A stretch of 64,000 nt of DNA from Petrocella sp. FN5 (GCF_029210395.1 NZ_JARGDP010000001.1:62001-126000); one strand, 5' to 3'. Shown: positions 45,441 to 54,863, counted from the first letter of the stretch. Translations and numbers: made by a program. Notes: generated by a model from the sequence alone, not told the origin.

Positions 45441-47430
45441 TAAGGCCATTCTAAAAAACAATATTAAACGATTTGCCTATATTGGGATTTTATACTTTGT
45501 GATACACTTCTTAGTGGTTAATTTTGGGATGCTAATGAACACACTCGGTACAACCCATCATATGGATAATCTCTTATACAAGATCCCAAGTGGATGGGAT
45601 GTATTTATCTTATTTTTTCTACCGGTAATCCTTGGTATTGTCCTATTTAGATACATTCAAGATGAAAAAGCTTTGGCAACCATTCATGCATTTCCAGTAA
45701 GTCGCAAGACTTTATTCTTTAGTCATATGATATCTTTTGTAATCTTATTTGGAATACCCTTGGCTATAAATACATTAATATCTTATATCATTCTAGTATC
45801 TAAAGGGTATCCGGCTTTAGATCTTGCCTTACATTTGAGTATCTATTATATCGGGATGTTGCTTAGTGGTATGACTATTTTTTATATAACGGTTATGTTT
45901 GGAATGTTGGTAGGTTCATCTGTTTTACAGGCGGTTTTAACCTATGTCATGATGGTCATACCTGTTGCTATCGTAGAGTTTGGTAAGATACTCATTGGTT
46001 GGACACTAAAAGGTTTTTCGACGTATTTAGATGATGAGGCGCTACATCTATTGATGACACCTTATTACACCATTGGAAGAATGGTGGATGCAAGTAATAC
46101 TGAATTTCTAACAAAAGGCTTTTTGGTTATTATTATTTATTTATGTTTTTCGGTTATGGCAAGTTATGTCTTGTATAAAAAAAGACATCTTGAAAAGCAT
46201 CATGATTTAATTGCTTTTGACTTTGCCAAAATTGGCTTCATCGGCTTATTGACGGTGTTAATTACATTGACGTTGGCCAATATGTTAGGGTCAATGTTTT
46301 ATGAAAACCGTTCACTTGGCGTGTATGTAGGTGTATTTTTTGGTGCTCTAATTGGTTATGGCGTCACAAAGATGATAGCTGAAAAGACGGTAAGAATATT
46401 TGTATATTACAAATCATGGCTCGTGGTGGTCGCCCTGTTTATGTTGGCCCTTATGGTTATAGATTTTGATTTGATTGGTTTTGAATCTCATGTACCGGAC
46501 TTTGAAGATGTGGCTTATGTTGTGTATGGTGAAAATAGCAATCCAAGACAAGGTAGAATAGCGGATAAAACCGTATTGTACGGAAGTGAGGGTAATTTCG
46601 AGTTGGTTTTTACTGAACAACCATCTATTCAAGAAGTGCTTAATCTTCATGAAACAGCGATTCATGCTGAGCAAGATAGGGGGTATAATAACCGGGTATA
46701 TAGGTTGGATCTGGTATATGTACTAAAAAATGGCAAAAGAATAAGTCGTATGTATGAAAACCCTCAAATGGAAGAAGGCTTTGCCCGTCTTCATGAATCA
46801 GAAGGTTACAAACGAGGACGTCTTAAAGACATTAAAGCTATTTTAACCCATCCAAAAAAATCTTCAATTAACATTTGGGGACGTGGTGGTCAGGAAAGAA
46901 ATATTAGTTTGGAAAAAAGTGGTACCTTATATGAAGCATATCGAAAAGATTTCATGCTATTGTCCTACAAGGAAGAAATCAGTTATGACAATTGGGGAAC
47001 CATAGATATTGCTATAACAGTGGGCGATGGTACTAGAGAGGGGAATTATGAAATACTTAACTATCATAGCTTGAATATTTGGCCAAGCTTTGAAAATACA
47101 AAAGCATGGTTGAGGGAAAATGGCTATGAAGGCATAGTACCAAATAGAAAAGATATTGTTAGTGCACGTATAACACCTGTATTTAATCCGGATACGGAAG
47201 TTGATATGTCACCTGAGTATGTGAAGGATATGCAGTTACAAGGGATGATAGATTCGGTTGGTATTGTGGATGATGATATTATTGATATAATTTATGATCT
47301 GACTTATGACTACTCCAAAGACCCAAAAGACAGCTATAGGATTACACTGATCTATAAGGATTATGGTGAATACTCTTTTAGAGTCGGCGAGCTGCCTGAA
47401 ATACTAAAATCCTATGTGACCCAATATTAG
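45415..47430 (+). CDS. Large ABC-2-type permease with C-terminal soluble domain
   Basis: 671 residues from ATG 45415, 6 bases after GGAGGGG inside the ATPase gene. About ten membrane helices fill residues 20-365; residues 370-671 form a soluble, acidic domain (LIGFESHVPDFEDVAYVVYG onward) that should be extracellular. The layout matches Firmicutes permeases annotated with DUF6449 in YtrA-linked operons. Export or a sensing function in envelope stress is likely; the substrate is unknown. Confidence 0.75.
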   Translation: MKLQTSFYNKAILKNNIKRFAYIGILYFVIHFLVVNFGMLMNTLGTTHHMDNLLYKIPSGWDVFILFFLPVILGIVLFRYIQDEKALATIHAFPVSRKTLFFSHMISFVILFGIPLAINTLISYIILVSKGYPALDLALHLSIYYIGMLLSGMTIFYITVMFGMLVGSSVLQAVLTYVMMVIPVAIVEFGKILIGWTLKGFSTYLDDEALHLLMTPYYTIGRMVDASNTEFLTKGFLVIIIYLCFSVMASYVLYKKRHLEKHHDLIAFDFAKIGFIGLLTVLITLTLANMLGSMFYENRSLGVYVGVFFGALIGYGVTKMIAEKTVRIFVYYKSWLVVVALFMLALMVIDFDLIGFESHVPDFEDVAYVVYGENSNPRQGRIADKTVLYGSEGNFELVFTEQPSIQEVLNLHETAIHAEQDRGYNNRVYRLDLVYVLKNGKRISRMYENPQMEEGFARLHESEGYKRGRLKDIKAILTHPKKSSINIWGRGGQERNISLEKSGTLYEAYRKDFMLLSYKEEISYDNWGTIDIAITVGDGTREGNYEILNYHSLNIWPSFENTKAWLRENGYEGIVPNRKDIVSARITPVFNPDTEVDMSPEYVKDMQLQGMIDSVGIVDDDIIDIIYDLTYDYSKDPKDSYRITLIYKDYGEYSFRVGELPEILKSYVTQY

Positions 47431-47466
47431 CAAAGCAAACCAGATAACATGAGCCAGTCCTTCTTC

Positions 47467-47495
47467 TTGTTAACTTCCCACGAGTTTGTTATAAT
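47467..47495 (+). promoter_or_regulatory. Promoter of ilvE
   Basis: TTGTTA (47467-47472), 17-base spacer, TATAAT (47490-47495). Start codon 35 bases later; no leader peptide or T-box fits in that space. Confidence 0.7.
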
Positions 47496-47529
47496 GAAAC
47501 GAATATAATTGAAAGTCGGGGGTGTTATC

Positions 47530-48594
47530 ATGTTAAATATTGAAATTATAAAAGCTAAGCAGCTCAAAGATAAACCGGATTCAAATGCTTTAGGTTTTGG
47601 TAACTTTTTTACAGACCATATGTTTGTGATGGATTATCATGAAAGTGTGGGTTGGCACAACCCAAGAATTAAGCCCTATGAGGATTTGCATTTAGATCCT
47701 TCAGCAGTGGTGTTTCACTATGGACAAGAAATGTTCGAAGGTCTTAAAGCTTACCGAAGAAAAGACGGAGAAATTAATCTTTTTAGACCGGACATGAATG
47801 GAAAGCGGTTAAATAACACCAATGACCGTATTTGTATGCCTCAAATTCCTGTGGAGGATTTTGTGCAAGCGGTTAGAACATTGGTTCAGATAGACGCATC
47901 TTGGGTACCCAGTGAAGAGGGAACTTCTTTGTACATTCGACCTTTTGTGATTGCTACAGAGCCAACACTCATGGTAAACCCCTCTAAGGCCTATATGTTT
48001 ATGATTATCCTGTCTCCGGTAGGTGCCTATTATAAAGAAGGCCTGAACCCGGTTCGAATTTATGTGGAAGACACCTATGTACGAGCTTCTAAAGGTGGCG
48101 TGGGCGAGGCTAAAACCGGTGGTAGTTACGGTGCCAGTATGATTGCTCAGAGAAATGCAAAAAAAGAAGGTTTTGCCCAAGTCTTGTGGTTAGACGCCAT
48201 AGAGCACCAGTATGTGGAAGAAGTAGGCACCATGAATATTTTTTTTAAAATCCGTGGCAAAGTATATACGCCGGCATTGTCCGGTAGCATATTACCCGGC
48301 ATTACGAGAGATTCTGTAATAACACTTTTAAAATCTTGGGATATGCCTGTTTATGAAGAGCGGATTTCAATGGACGATATCATTGAAGCCTCAAAAAATG
48401 GGGATTTAGAAGAAGTGTTTGGCACAGGCACTGCAGCGGTCATATCACCAGTAGGTGGTATCCATTACAAAGGTCTTGATTTTGTGGTTCATGGTAATGA
48501 GATTGGTCCTATAACCAGGAGAATATATGACACTTTAACAGGCATGCAATACGGTGATGTGATGGATGACTTTGGATGGATTAAGACAATCTAG
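47530..48594 (+). CDS. ilvE: Branched-chain amino acid aminotransferase
   Basis: 354 residues from ATG 47530 with GGGGGTG 6 bases before it. It belongs to the long (BCAT2-like) class IV PLP aminotransferases: FHYGQEMFEGLKAYR near residue 65, the PLP lysine region ASKGGVGEAKTGGSYGAS, and EEVGTMNIFF. It interconverts leucine, isoleucine and valine with their 2-oxo acids. No other ilv or leu genes are near, so it may serve amino acid fermentation as well as synthesis. Confidence 0.9.
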   Translation: MLNIEIIKAKQLKDKPDSNALGFGNFFTDHMFVMDYHESVGWHNPRIKPYEDLHLDPSAVVFHYGQEMFEGLKAYRRKDGEINLFRPDMNGKRLNNTNDRICMPQIPVEDFVQAVRTLVQIDASWVPSEEGTSLYIRPFVIATEPTLMVNPSKAYMFMIILSPVGAYYKEGLNPVRIYVEDTYVRASKGGVGEAKTGGSYGASMIAQRNAKKEGFAQVLWLDAIEHQYVEEVGTMNIFFKIRGKVYTPALSGSILPGITRDSVITLLKSWDMPVYEERISMDDIIEASKNGDLEEVFGTGTAAVISPVGGIHYKGLDFVVHGNEIGPITRRIYDTLTGMQYGDVMDDFGWIKTI

Positions 48595-48612
48595 AAATAA
48601 CAATATCACAAT

Positions 48613-48643
48613 AAAAAAGACGTTGCTTAGCAACGCCTTTTTT
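48613..48643 (+). terminator. Bidirectional terminator between ilvE and the Dabb gene
   Basis: AAAAAAGACGTTGC pairs with GCAACGCCTTTTTT, with A- and T-tracts on either side, suitable for both converging genes. Confidence 0.88.
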
Positions 48644-48665
48644 ATTGGAAAGTCTTTGTTGACTC

Positions 48666-48962
48666 TTAAGCATATTCATAATCAACAACTACACGGTCTT
48701 TTGTAACAGCCCTTACGTATTGACCGACTTCTACATGGGCAGGATGAACGATGTAAGCTTCAAGTCCAGCTTTGTCATCAAAGCTTGTCATCAAGACAAT
48801 ATCTCGCTTAGCCTCGGAAGTATTGTCGTTGAAACCGACGGATATTTCTTTTAGACTGTCCACACGGTCGAGCAAAGCTTCTAGTTTTTCTTTCAACGTT
48901 TCCCTGGTAGTATCAAGGTCCAGATCCTCATGAATGTTCCACATAACAATATGTTTAATCAT
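48666..48962 (-). CDS. Dabb-domain (stress-responsive A/B barrel) protein
   Basis: 98 residues, a single dimeric alpha/beta barrel domain: MIKHIVMWN at the start, ISVGFNDNTSEAKRDIVLMTSFDD in the middle, and YIVHPAHVEVGQYVRAVTKDRVVVDYE at the end are diagnostic. AAAGGAGG precedes the ATG. The biochemical role of most bacterial Dabb proteins is unknown. Confidence 0.88.
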   Translation of the reverse strand: MIKHIVMWNIHEDLDLDTTRETLKEKLEALLDRVDSLKEISVGFNDNTSEAKRDIVLMTSFDDKAGLEAYIVHPAHVEVGQYVRAVTKDRVVVDYEYA

Positions 48963-49129
48963 AGTTAACCTCCTTTAGTTATATAGTTTGATTATATCAT
49001 GAAGCTTGCGTAAGTGCATTTTCAATCTTTGGTTAATTTTCTTATGGTTTGAATTAAGAGCTCAAAAACCAAGATTATCGGTATTGCCATTTTGACGAGA
49101 TAAGAGTATAATTTCCTATAGAATTATAA

Positions 49130-49157
49130 TTGACAAAAATAACAACACGCGTATACT
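49130..49157 (+). promoter_or_regulatory. Promoter of the potassium operon
   Basis: TTGACA (49130-49135), 16-base spacer, TATACT (49152-49157). It fires directly into the c-di-AMP riboswitch. Confidence 0.65.
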
Positions 49158-49167
49158 ATAATCATAT

Positions 49168-49290
49168 CGCTTAATTCATTTGAAGCGGGGGACCCACTTA
49201 CTGGGGCGAATTTTTAGCTTGTCTAAAATAGGATACTCTTTCAATCCGAGCCTGTCAGCTAACCTCGTCAGCGTAGGAAGAGGAGACTGC
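49168..49290 (+). promoter_or_regulatory. c-di-AMP riboswitch (ydaO-yuaA)
   Basis: Conserved blocks of the ydaO aptamer appear in order: CGCTT with AAGCGGGGGACCCA, ACTGGGGCGAAT, CCGAGCCTGTCAGCTAACCT, CGTCAGCG, and GGAAGAGGA. It is followed by a terminator and then the kinase/Trk genes. Family knowledge: high c-di-AMP favours termination, and potassium uptake genes are classical targets because high potassium raises c-di-AMP. Confidence 0.92.
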
Positions 49291-49292
49291 CC

Positions 49293-49327
49293 AAAACCAT
49301 GAGGTCTTCATGGTTTTTTTGTTTTTT
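49293..49327 (+). terminator. Expression-platform terminator of the c-di-AMP riboswitch
   Basis: CAAAACCATGA pairs with TCATGGTTTTG-type sequence (AAAACCATGA / TTCATGGTTTT), followed by Ts. It lies 20 bases before the kinase gene and can decide transcription of the operon. Confidence 0.85.
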
Positions 49328-49347
49328 TGTAGGAATGGAGGGATTCG

Positions 49348-51183
49348 ATGCCAAAAAGTATTAAAGGAAGATTGATATCATTTTTCATAATGATTTTGCT
49401 TATATTTACAGGTAGCAATATATGGGCTTTAATTAATTTTAATAGTCTAAGTGTTTCCATTGATAATATTATGGAATCAAATTATAAGAGTATTGAGGCG
49501 GCCCAACATATGATTGTTGCGATTGAGCGACAAGACAGTGCAGAATTGGCGCACATGTTTTCTGAGAGTGATACAACAGTATCAAATTTCATAGAAAATC
49601 AAAAGATATTTTTGCGTTGGTTAACACGCGCCGAAGATAATATCACAGAAATAGGAGAACAGGAAGTACTGGAAAGTATCAATCAAAACTATACAGAATA
49701 CATAGACAGTTTCACCTATTTAATTTCTTTAAATAAAGAAGATGATCCGAAAATAATGAATGACTACTACTATCAGACAATATTTCCACTGTTTGAAGAA
49801 ACCAAAGAAGGATCTCGAAAATTATTGGCGATTAACCAAAACAGTATGTTAGAAAGAAAAGAAAATGCGCATAATATTGCAAGGAGAGCTATGATTTCAA
49901 CAGTGGTTGTATCGGTGTTATCCATACTGTTTGGACTTATTATTATTACAATATTATCCAACAAAATTGTTGTTCCGATACAAAACTTAATTGAAAAAAT
50001 TAAGAAAATATCTGAAGGAAATTATGATCAAAAACTTACTATAGAAGGCGACAATGAGATTGCGCAACTTGCAAAAGAGTTCAATTTAATGGCAACAAAA
50101 TTGTTGTATTATGACGAAAATAATATTAATAAACTTAAAGAAGAAAAAAATAAATCTGAAGCCATCGTTGAAAGTATAAGTGATGGTATTATAGTAACGG
50201 ATAAAGAAAATAAAATTCAGCTCATTAATTATAAAGCGGAAAAAATATTTGATATCCGAGAAAACAATTGTTTGAACCAACATCTTTTAGAAGTCGTAAA
50301 CAATGAAAAATTATTTGGTTTGTTTAAGGAAGTGAATGATCATCCATATAAAAATAGATACAAGAGTTATGAAGACATTGTTGTAAAAGTAGAATCAATG
50401 GATAAGTACTATAGAGTCCATGTACGTCCGATTAAAATCAGTAATGAATTTCACTATGGCGCGGTTGCATTAATACAAGATGTTACAAAGTTCAAAGAAG
50501 TGGATCAAATGAAATCTGATTTCATTTCAACAGTATCCCATGAATTTAGAACACCACTAACCTCAATCACAATGGGTGTGGGCTTATTGCTTGAAGAAAT
50601 ACCCGGAAAACTAACAGAAAAACAGTTGGAATTGGTGGAAGCCATAAAAGAAGACTCTGAGAGGCTCAATACACTTGTTGGAGAATTGTTGGATCTTTCC
50701 AAACTGGAATCCGGTAAGATGCAGATGGATCTTCAAAATCATCAGTTAGAAGCAGTTTTTGATTATACGATTAAAATTTTTAAAATTCAGTGCGAAGAAA
50801 TTCAAGCTGAAATAATAAAAGACATACCGGAACATTTAAGCGACGTTAGAATTGATATTAGCAAAATGACTTGGGTTATATCGAATTTGATTGGAAATGC
50901 AATACGATATTTGCCTAAGCCGGGAGGAAAAATAGAGTTAGCAATAAAAGAAATCTATGGAAAACAGATTGTTTCTGTTAAAGATAATGGGTCAGGTATG
51001 AATGAAGCGATGCAGAAACACATATTTGAAAAATTCAGTCAAGGAAAGGACATTGCAGGTGGGGCTGGTTTAGGCTTGTCTATATGTAAAGAGATTATAA
51101 AAGCCCATGGTGGTGATATCTGGGTAGACAGTGAGATTAATCAAGGTACGACTTTTTTCTTTACAGTACCAATTGTTGAGTGA
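49348..51183 (+). CDS. Membrane sensor histidine kinase with HAMP and PAS
   Basis: 611 residues. Two membrane helices (about 9-28 and 178-205) flank an extracellular four-helix-type sensor; HAMP (about 207-255), PAS (about 275-385), HisKA with His398 in VSHEFRTPL, and HATPase_c (NLIGNAIRYLP, DNGSGM, GGAGLGLSI). Layout resembles KinB-type kinases. GGAGGG precedes the ATG. It is the first gene behind the c-di-AMP riboswitch and precedes two response regulators and a Trk system, so the signal may be osmotic or ionic. Confidence 0.87.
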   Translation: MPKSIKGRLISFFIMILLIFTGSNIWALINFNSLSVSIDNIMESNYKSIEAAQHMIVAIERQDSAELAHMFSESDTTVSNFIENQKIFLRWLTRAEDNITEIGEQEVLESINQNYTEYIDSFTYLISLNKEDDPKIMNDYYYQTIFPLFEETKEGSRKLLAINQNSMLERKENAHNIARRAMISTVVVSVLSILFGLIIITILSNKIVVPIQNLIEKIKKISEGNYDQKLTIEGDNEIAQLAKEFNLMATKLLYYDENNINKLKEEKNKSEAIVESISDGIIVTDKENKIQLINYKAEKIFDIRENNCLNQHLLEVVNNEKLFGLFKEVNDHPYKNRYKSYEDIVVKVESMDKYYRVHVRPIKISNEFHYGAVALIQDVTKFKEVDQMKSDFISTVSHEFRTPLTSITMGVGLLLEEIPGKLTEKQLELVEAIKEDSERLNTLVGELLDLSKLESGKMQMDLQNHQLEAVFDYTIKIFKIQCEEIQAEIIKDIPEHLSDVRIDISKMTWVISNLIGNAIRYLPKPGGKIELAIKEIYGKQIVSVKDNGSGMNEAMQKHIFEKFSQGKDIAGGAGLGLSICKEIIKAHGGDIWVDSEINQGTTFFFTVPIVE

Positions 51184-51194
51184 GGGGAGATTAG

Positions 51195-51566
51195 ATGCAA
51201 AAAATATTAGTTATAGATGATGAGAAAAATATTTTAAATACAATTGTTATGTATTTAGAAGGCCATGATTATAATGTACAAGCTATAAGCAATGGACTTG
51301 ATGGCATCAAAGCAGCAAAAGATTACTTACCGGATTTGATATTACTGGATTTGGTGTTACCGGATATTGACGGCTATCTGGTATGTAAAACGATTAAAGA
51401 ATTCTCAGTAACAGAAAAAATACCTGTTATTATTATGAGTGCTAAATGCCAGCAAATTGATATTGACAAGGCTTTTGATGTTGGGGCGCTCGATTATATA
51501 ATGAAACCCTTTGAACCGCAGAAACTGTTAGAAAAAATACATCATTATTTGAAGGAGCTTGTGTAA
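51195..51566 (+). CDS. Single-domain response regulator
   Basis: 123 residues, one receiver domain with the acidic pair at 8-9, phospho-acceptor Asp52 (LLDLVLP), Ser in IIMSAK and Lys in MKPFEP. There is no output domain. It probably acts by protein contact, for example as a phosphate shuttle or on the kinase or Trk subunits. GGGGAG precedes the ATG; the stop overlaps the next start by one base. Confidence 0.88.
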   Translation: MQKILVIDDEKNILNTIVMYLEGHDYNVQAISNGLDGIKAAKDYLPDLILLDLVLPDIDGYLVCKTIKEFSVTEKIPVIIMSAKCQQIDIDKAFDVGALDYIMKPFEPQKLLEKIHHYLKELV

Positions 51567-52258
51567 TGAATAAAAAGAAAATACTTATTGTCGATGATGA
51601 AAAAAATATTCGGATGACGGTTAAAAACTGTTTGAATGAAACAGAGTACCTTGTGGATATTGCTGTAAATGGAGAAGAAGGCTATGAGATGATCCAAAGT
51701 ACGCAGTATGATTTGGTTCTGTTAGATATAAAAATGCCTGGTCTATCAGGAATGGAAGTACTAAAAAAAGTAAGAGATAGTAACAGTACAGTCAGTGTGG
51801 TCATGATGACAGCATACGGAACCGTTGAAAATGCAGTAGAAGCCATGAAGCTTGGTGCTGTTGACTTCTTAAGTAAACCCTTTACACCGGATGAGATTAG
51901 GACAGTTGTAAAAAAGGTGACATTAAGAAAAGATCTTGAGGAAGTGAATCTGGAATCTTATTCAGATTTAATTGAATTTGCCAAGAAGTGTATCATAGAC
52001 AAAGAATTTGGTAAGGCAGCTACATTTTTAAAGAAAGCAATCAGTATTGAAGTTGAGGCAGCGGACCCACATAATCTTCTTGGCGTTTTATCAGAGATGA
52101 ATATGGATGTAAGAAAAGCACAAATTCACTATAGAGCGGCTTTAGCTTTAGAGCCTTCTCATAAAGCAGCAAGCAATAACCTATCGAGAACAACAAATTA
52201 TAGTTATACAAAAAACGGCATCGATCTCGGTGAAAACCTGGAAAAAGGTAAGAGTTAA
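51566..52258 (+). CDS. Response regulator with TPR-like C-terminal region
   Basis: 230 residues. Receiver domain (1-125) with Asp10, Asp11, Asp54 (LLDIKMP) and Lys in SKPFTP, then about 100 residues with TPR-like helices (AKKCIIDKEFGKAATFLKKAI; DPHNLLGVLSEM; AQIHYRAALALEPSHKAASNN). No DNA-binding motif. Output should be protein-protein contact, perhaps with the TrkA subunits encoded next. Confidence 0.83.
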   Translation: MNKKKILIVDDEKNIRMTVKNCLNETEYLVDIAVNGEEGYEMIQSTQYDLVLLDIKMPGLSGMEVLKKVRDSNSTVSVVMMTAYGTVENAVEAMKLGAVDFLSKPFTPDEIRTVVKKVTLRKDLEEVNLESYSDLIEFAKKCIIDKEFGKAATFLKKAISIEVEAADPHNLLGVLSEMNMDVRKAQIHYRAALALEPSHKAASNNLSRTTNYSYTKNGIDLGENLEKGKS

Positions 52259-52274
52259 GGGAGAGCGAAGGATA

Positions 52275-52697
52275 ATGTTAAACAAAACAGAAAAATATGT
52301 GATTATCGTTGGATGTGGACGATTAGGTGGTCATTTAGCAAATATGCTAGGAGAAGGGAAAAAAAATAGCATTGTGGTGATTGATAAAAATGAAGCATCT
52401 TTTGAAAGACTGAATGCTTCTTTTAGTGGTTTTACCATTGAAGCCAACGCTTTAGAAATTGAAGTGCTAAAACAAGCAAAAATAGCATCAGCGGATGTTG
52501 TTGTTGCTACAACGAATAATGATAATATTAATATTATGGTGGCGCAAATTGCAAAAAGTATTTTTGGCGTCAATCAAGTTGTCGCTAGATTGACGGACCC
52601 TTCAAAAGAGAAGGTCTATTCTGAGCTAAACATAGAAACCATATCACCAACAGCTTTATCCGCATTAGAATTTCAACGAATAATTTTGAGAAAATAG
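52275..52697 (+). CDS. trkA: TrkA-type RCK_N subunit lacking RCK_C
   Basis: 140 residues from ATG 52275 (GAAGGA before it). One NAD-binding RCK_N domain with GCGRLGGHLANML and the Asp-x-Asn-type acidic residue in VVIDKNE. The protein ends where an RCK_C domain would begin. Tandem TrkA proteins carry two RCK units; here the first unit is only half and the second is a separate gene. The two probably form a mixed gating ring on TrkH. Confidence 0.83.
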   Translation: MLNKTEKYVIIVGCGRLGGHLANMLGEGKKNSIVVIDKNEASFERLNASFSGFTIEANALEIEVLKQAKIASADVVVATTNNDNINIMVAQIAKSIFGVNQVVARLTDPSKEKVYSELNIETISPTALSALEFQRIILRK

Positions 52698-52706
52698 GTG
52701 GACATC

Positions 52707-53372
52707 ATGAAGATTTTTATTGTAGGCGGAAGTAAAGAAGTTTACTTTTTAGCAAAAGCATTTATATCTCGAGGGTACGATTTAACAATTGTCAATGAAA
52801 ATGAAGAATTCTGTAAGAGATTATCAAGAACCTTTAAAGCCACAGTGGTAAAAGGTGATGGGTCAAAACCATATATGTTAGAGGATGCCGGAATAGCAGA
52901 TGCAGACATGGTGATTGCTCTAACAGAGAACGATCCGGATAATCTGGTGGTTTGTCAAATTGCAGAAAAAATATATGGTATCAAAAAGACATTTGCGATT
53001 GTGAATGATCCTGAAAACATACAGATATTTAAGCAATTAGGCGTTGATACGGTTATCAGTACGACAAATATTATTTCTTCATTAATTGAACAGCGGGCTA
53101 TTGTAGACGATATTCAAAATTTGATGCCTATTGCAGAAGATAAGATATCACTCATGGAAGTGGATGTTGCTTTTGAACATCCAGTTAGAGGCAAAAAGAT
53201 CCATGAAATTGATTTTCCCAAAGATGCAATAATTAGCTGTATTGTGCGTCATCAAGAGGTTATTATTGCTAAGGGTGATACACAAATTATGGATAAAGAT
53301 CGTTTGGTCATTATGAGTAAACCGAAAGTGCAATCAGAAGTTCTCAAGTGCATTCGAGGAAGGGTGGACTAA
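52707..53372 (+). CDS. trkA: TrkA-type potassium uptake regulator (RCK_N plus RCK_C)
   Basis: 221 residues from ATG 52707 with AGGTGG 5 bases before it (an in-frame GTG at 52698 overlaps that site). RCK_N begins MKIFIVGGSKEVYFLAKAF, where the usual GxGxxG is altered to GGSKEV, so nucleotide binding may be lost or changed. RCK_C covers about 135-221 (VRGKKIHEIDFPKDAIISCIVR). It should gate TrkH encoded immediately after. RCK_C domains can bind c-di-AMP in some Firmicutes. Confidence 0.83.
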   Translation: MKIFIVGGSKEVYFLAKAFISRGYDLTIVNENEEFCKRLSRTFKATVVKGDGSKPYMLEDAGIADADMVIALTENDPDNLVVCQIAEKIYGIKKTFAIVNDPENIQIFKQLGVDTVISTTNIISSLIEQRAIVDDIQNLMPIAEDKISLMEVDVAFEHPVRGKKIHEIDFPKDAIISCIVRHQEVIIAKGDTQIMDKDRLVIMSKPKVQSEVLKCIRGRVD

Positions 53373-54863
53373 ATGAATTTTATCAATCAAATGAAAGCAA
53401 AATATCGTCTGCTTTTACACTATCTAGGTATTGTATTAATGCTTAACGGGGCAATTTTAATACTTCCGCTGATATCATTGATTTTTTATAGAGATGAATC
53501 TTCAGAAGCCATATTTTTCCTTTTACCTGCCATCTTAGTTGGTATTATTGGTTTTGTTGTATGGTATTTTACAAAAAGTCAAGAACAGCAAGTAAAAGTG
53601 TCAATTAAAGAAGGTGGCATCATTGTTGTTTTGTCTTGGATAATAATCTGTATTGCATCGGCCATGCCATTTGTATTGTCTGGTCAATTGAACTTTACAC
53701 AAGCTGTTTTTGAATCCGTGAGTGGGTGGACAACAACAGGACTTTCAGTTGTAGATGTGACTAAAACTTCACATATTTTTTTGATTTGGCGAAGTACGAT
53801 GCAGTTTTTTGGTGGAGCAGGTATTGCGGTTATTGTTCTGGCTTCAATTATTGGCCCTTCTGGATTAGGTTTATATAGTGCAGAGGGAAGAACAGATTTG
53901 CTCTTACCCAACATCACAAAATCAGCTAAATTAATTATGACAATTTATATCGGTTATATTTTATCAGGGACGATTCTTTATATTATTGCGGGAATGCCTG
54001 TGTTTGATGCAATCAACCATTCAATAGCTGCATTATCAACAGGTGGGTTTTCAACTGTTCCAAATAGCATCGGCCAATATAATAATTTGGCCATTGAGTT
54101 GATCACATTAATACTCATGTTTTTAGGAACGGTTAATTTTGCAGCCCATTACTTGGTTCTTAAAGGAGAATTTAAAAAGTTTATTCAATTAGGTGAAATT
54201 AAGCTCATGTTTTTCTTATTAAGCATTATGATCCCATTGGTCACCTATTTTTCTATGAATGAACTCTATCATAGTCTAGGGAAAGGTTTTCGAGTTGCAA
54301 TATTTGAACTGACTTCAGCCTTGTCAACGACAGGTTTTTCAACGGTGAGCTACTCAGATTGGAATGATTTTGGAATTCTTGCTATGATTGTGTTAATGAT
54401 TATTGGAGGTGGAACAGGCTCAACAGCCGGTGGCATTAAACAATATAGGATCTACGTCCTTTATAAAAGCCTTCTTAGGAACCTAAAGGGATTTATTTTA
54501 CCATCAAAGCATTATGAAGAGATTTCAGTGAATAAACCAGAAGGCAGGGTATTTCTAAAGAGCCAAGAAGTAATAAATGTTAGTAATTTTGTTTTTATCT
54601 ATATTATTATTTATATTATAGGTGTGAGCATTATGTTGATGAATGGCTACCCACTTCGAGAATCACTTTTTGAGTATGCATCAAGTATTGGTACAGTCGG
54701 ACTATCTGTTGGCATAACGTCCGCGAGTGCGCCAATATCTGTTTTGTGGGCTCAAATCATAGGGATGTTATTTGGTCGTTTAGAAATAATGATTATTTTT
54801 TATGCAATTATAAAAATATTTAAAGATTTAAAAATGATTCGTAATAAGGCAGGCATCATTTAG
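53373..54863 (+). CDS. trkH: Potassium uptake protein TrkH
   Basis: 496 residues, four M1-P-M2 repeats with selectivity-filter segments TTTGLS, LSTGGFS, LSTTGFS and GTVGLS. The length is that of TrkH rather than KtrB. It forms the membrane channel for potassium uptake with the RCK subunits upstream. The ATG follows the trkA stop directly (TAAATG), with AGGGTGG before it. Confidence 0.9.
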   Translation: MNFINQMKAKYRLLLHYLGIVLMLNGAILILPLISLIFYRDESSEAIFFLLPAILVGIIGFVVWYFTKSQEQQVKVSIKEGGIIVVLSWIIICIASAMPFVLSGQLNFTQAVFESVSGWTTTGLSVVDVTKTSHIFLIWRSTMQFFGGAGIAVIVLASIIGPSGLGLYSAEGRTDLLLPNITKSAKLIMTIYIGYILSGTILYIIAGMPVFDAINHSIAALSTGGFSTVPNSIGQYNNLAIELITLILMFLGTVNFAAHYLVLKGEFKKFIQLGEIKLMFFLLSIMIPLVTYFSMNELYHSLGKGFRVAIFELTSALSTTGFSTVSYSDWNDFGILAMIVLMIIGGGTGSTAGGIKQYRIYVLYKSLLRNLKGFILPSKHYEEISVNKPEGRVFLKSQEVINVSNFVFIYIIIYIIGVSIMLMNGYPLRESLFEYASSIGTVGLSVGITSASAPISVLWAQIIGMLFGRLEIMIIFYAIIKIFKDLKMIRNKAGII

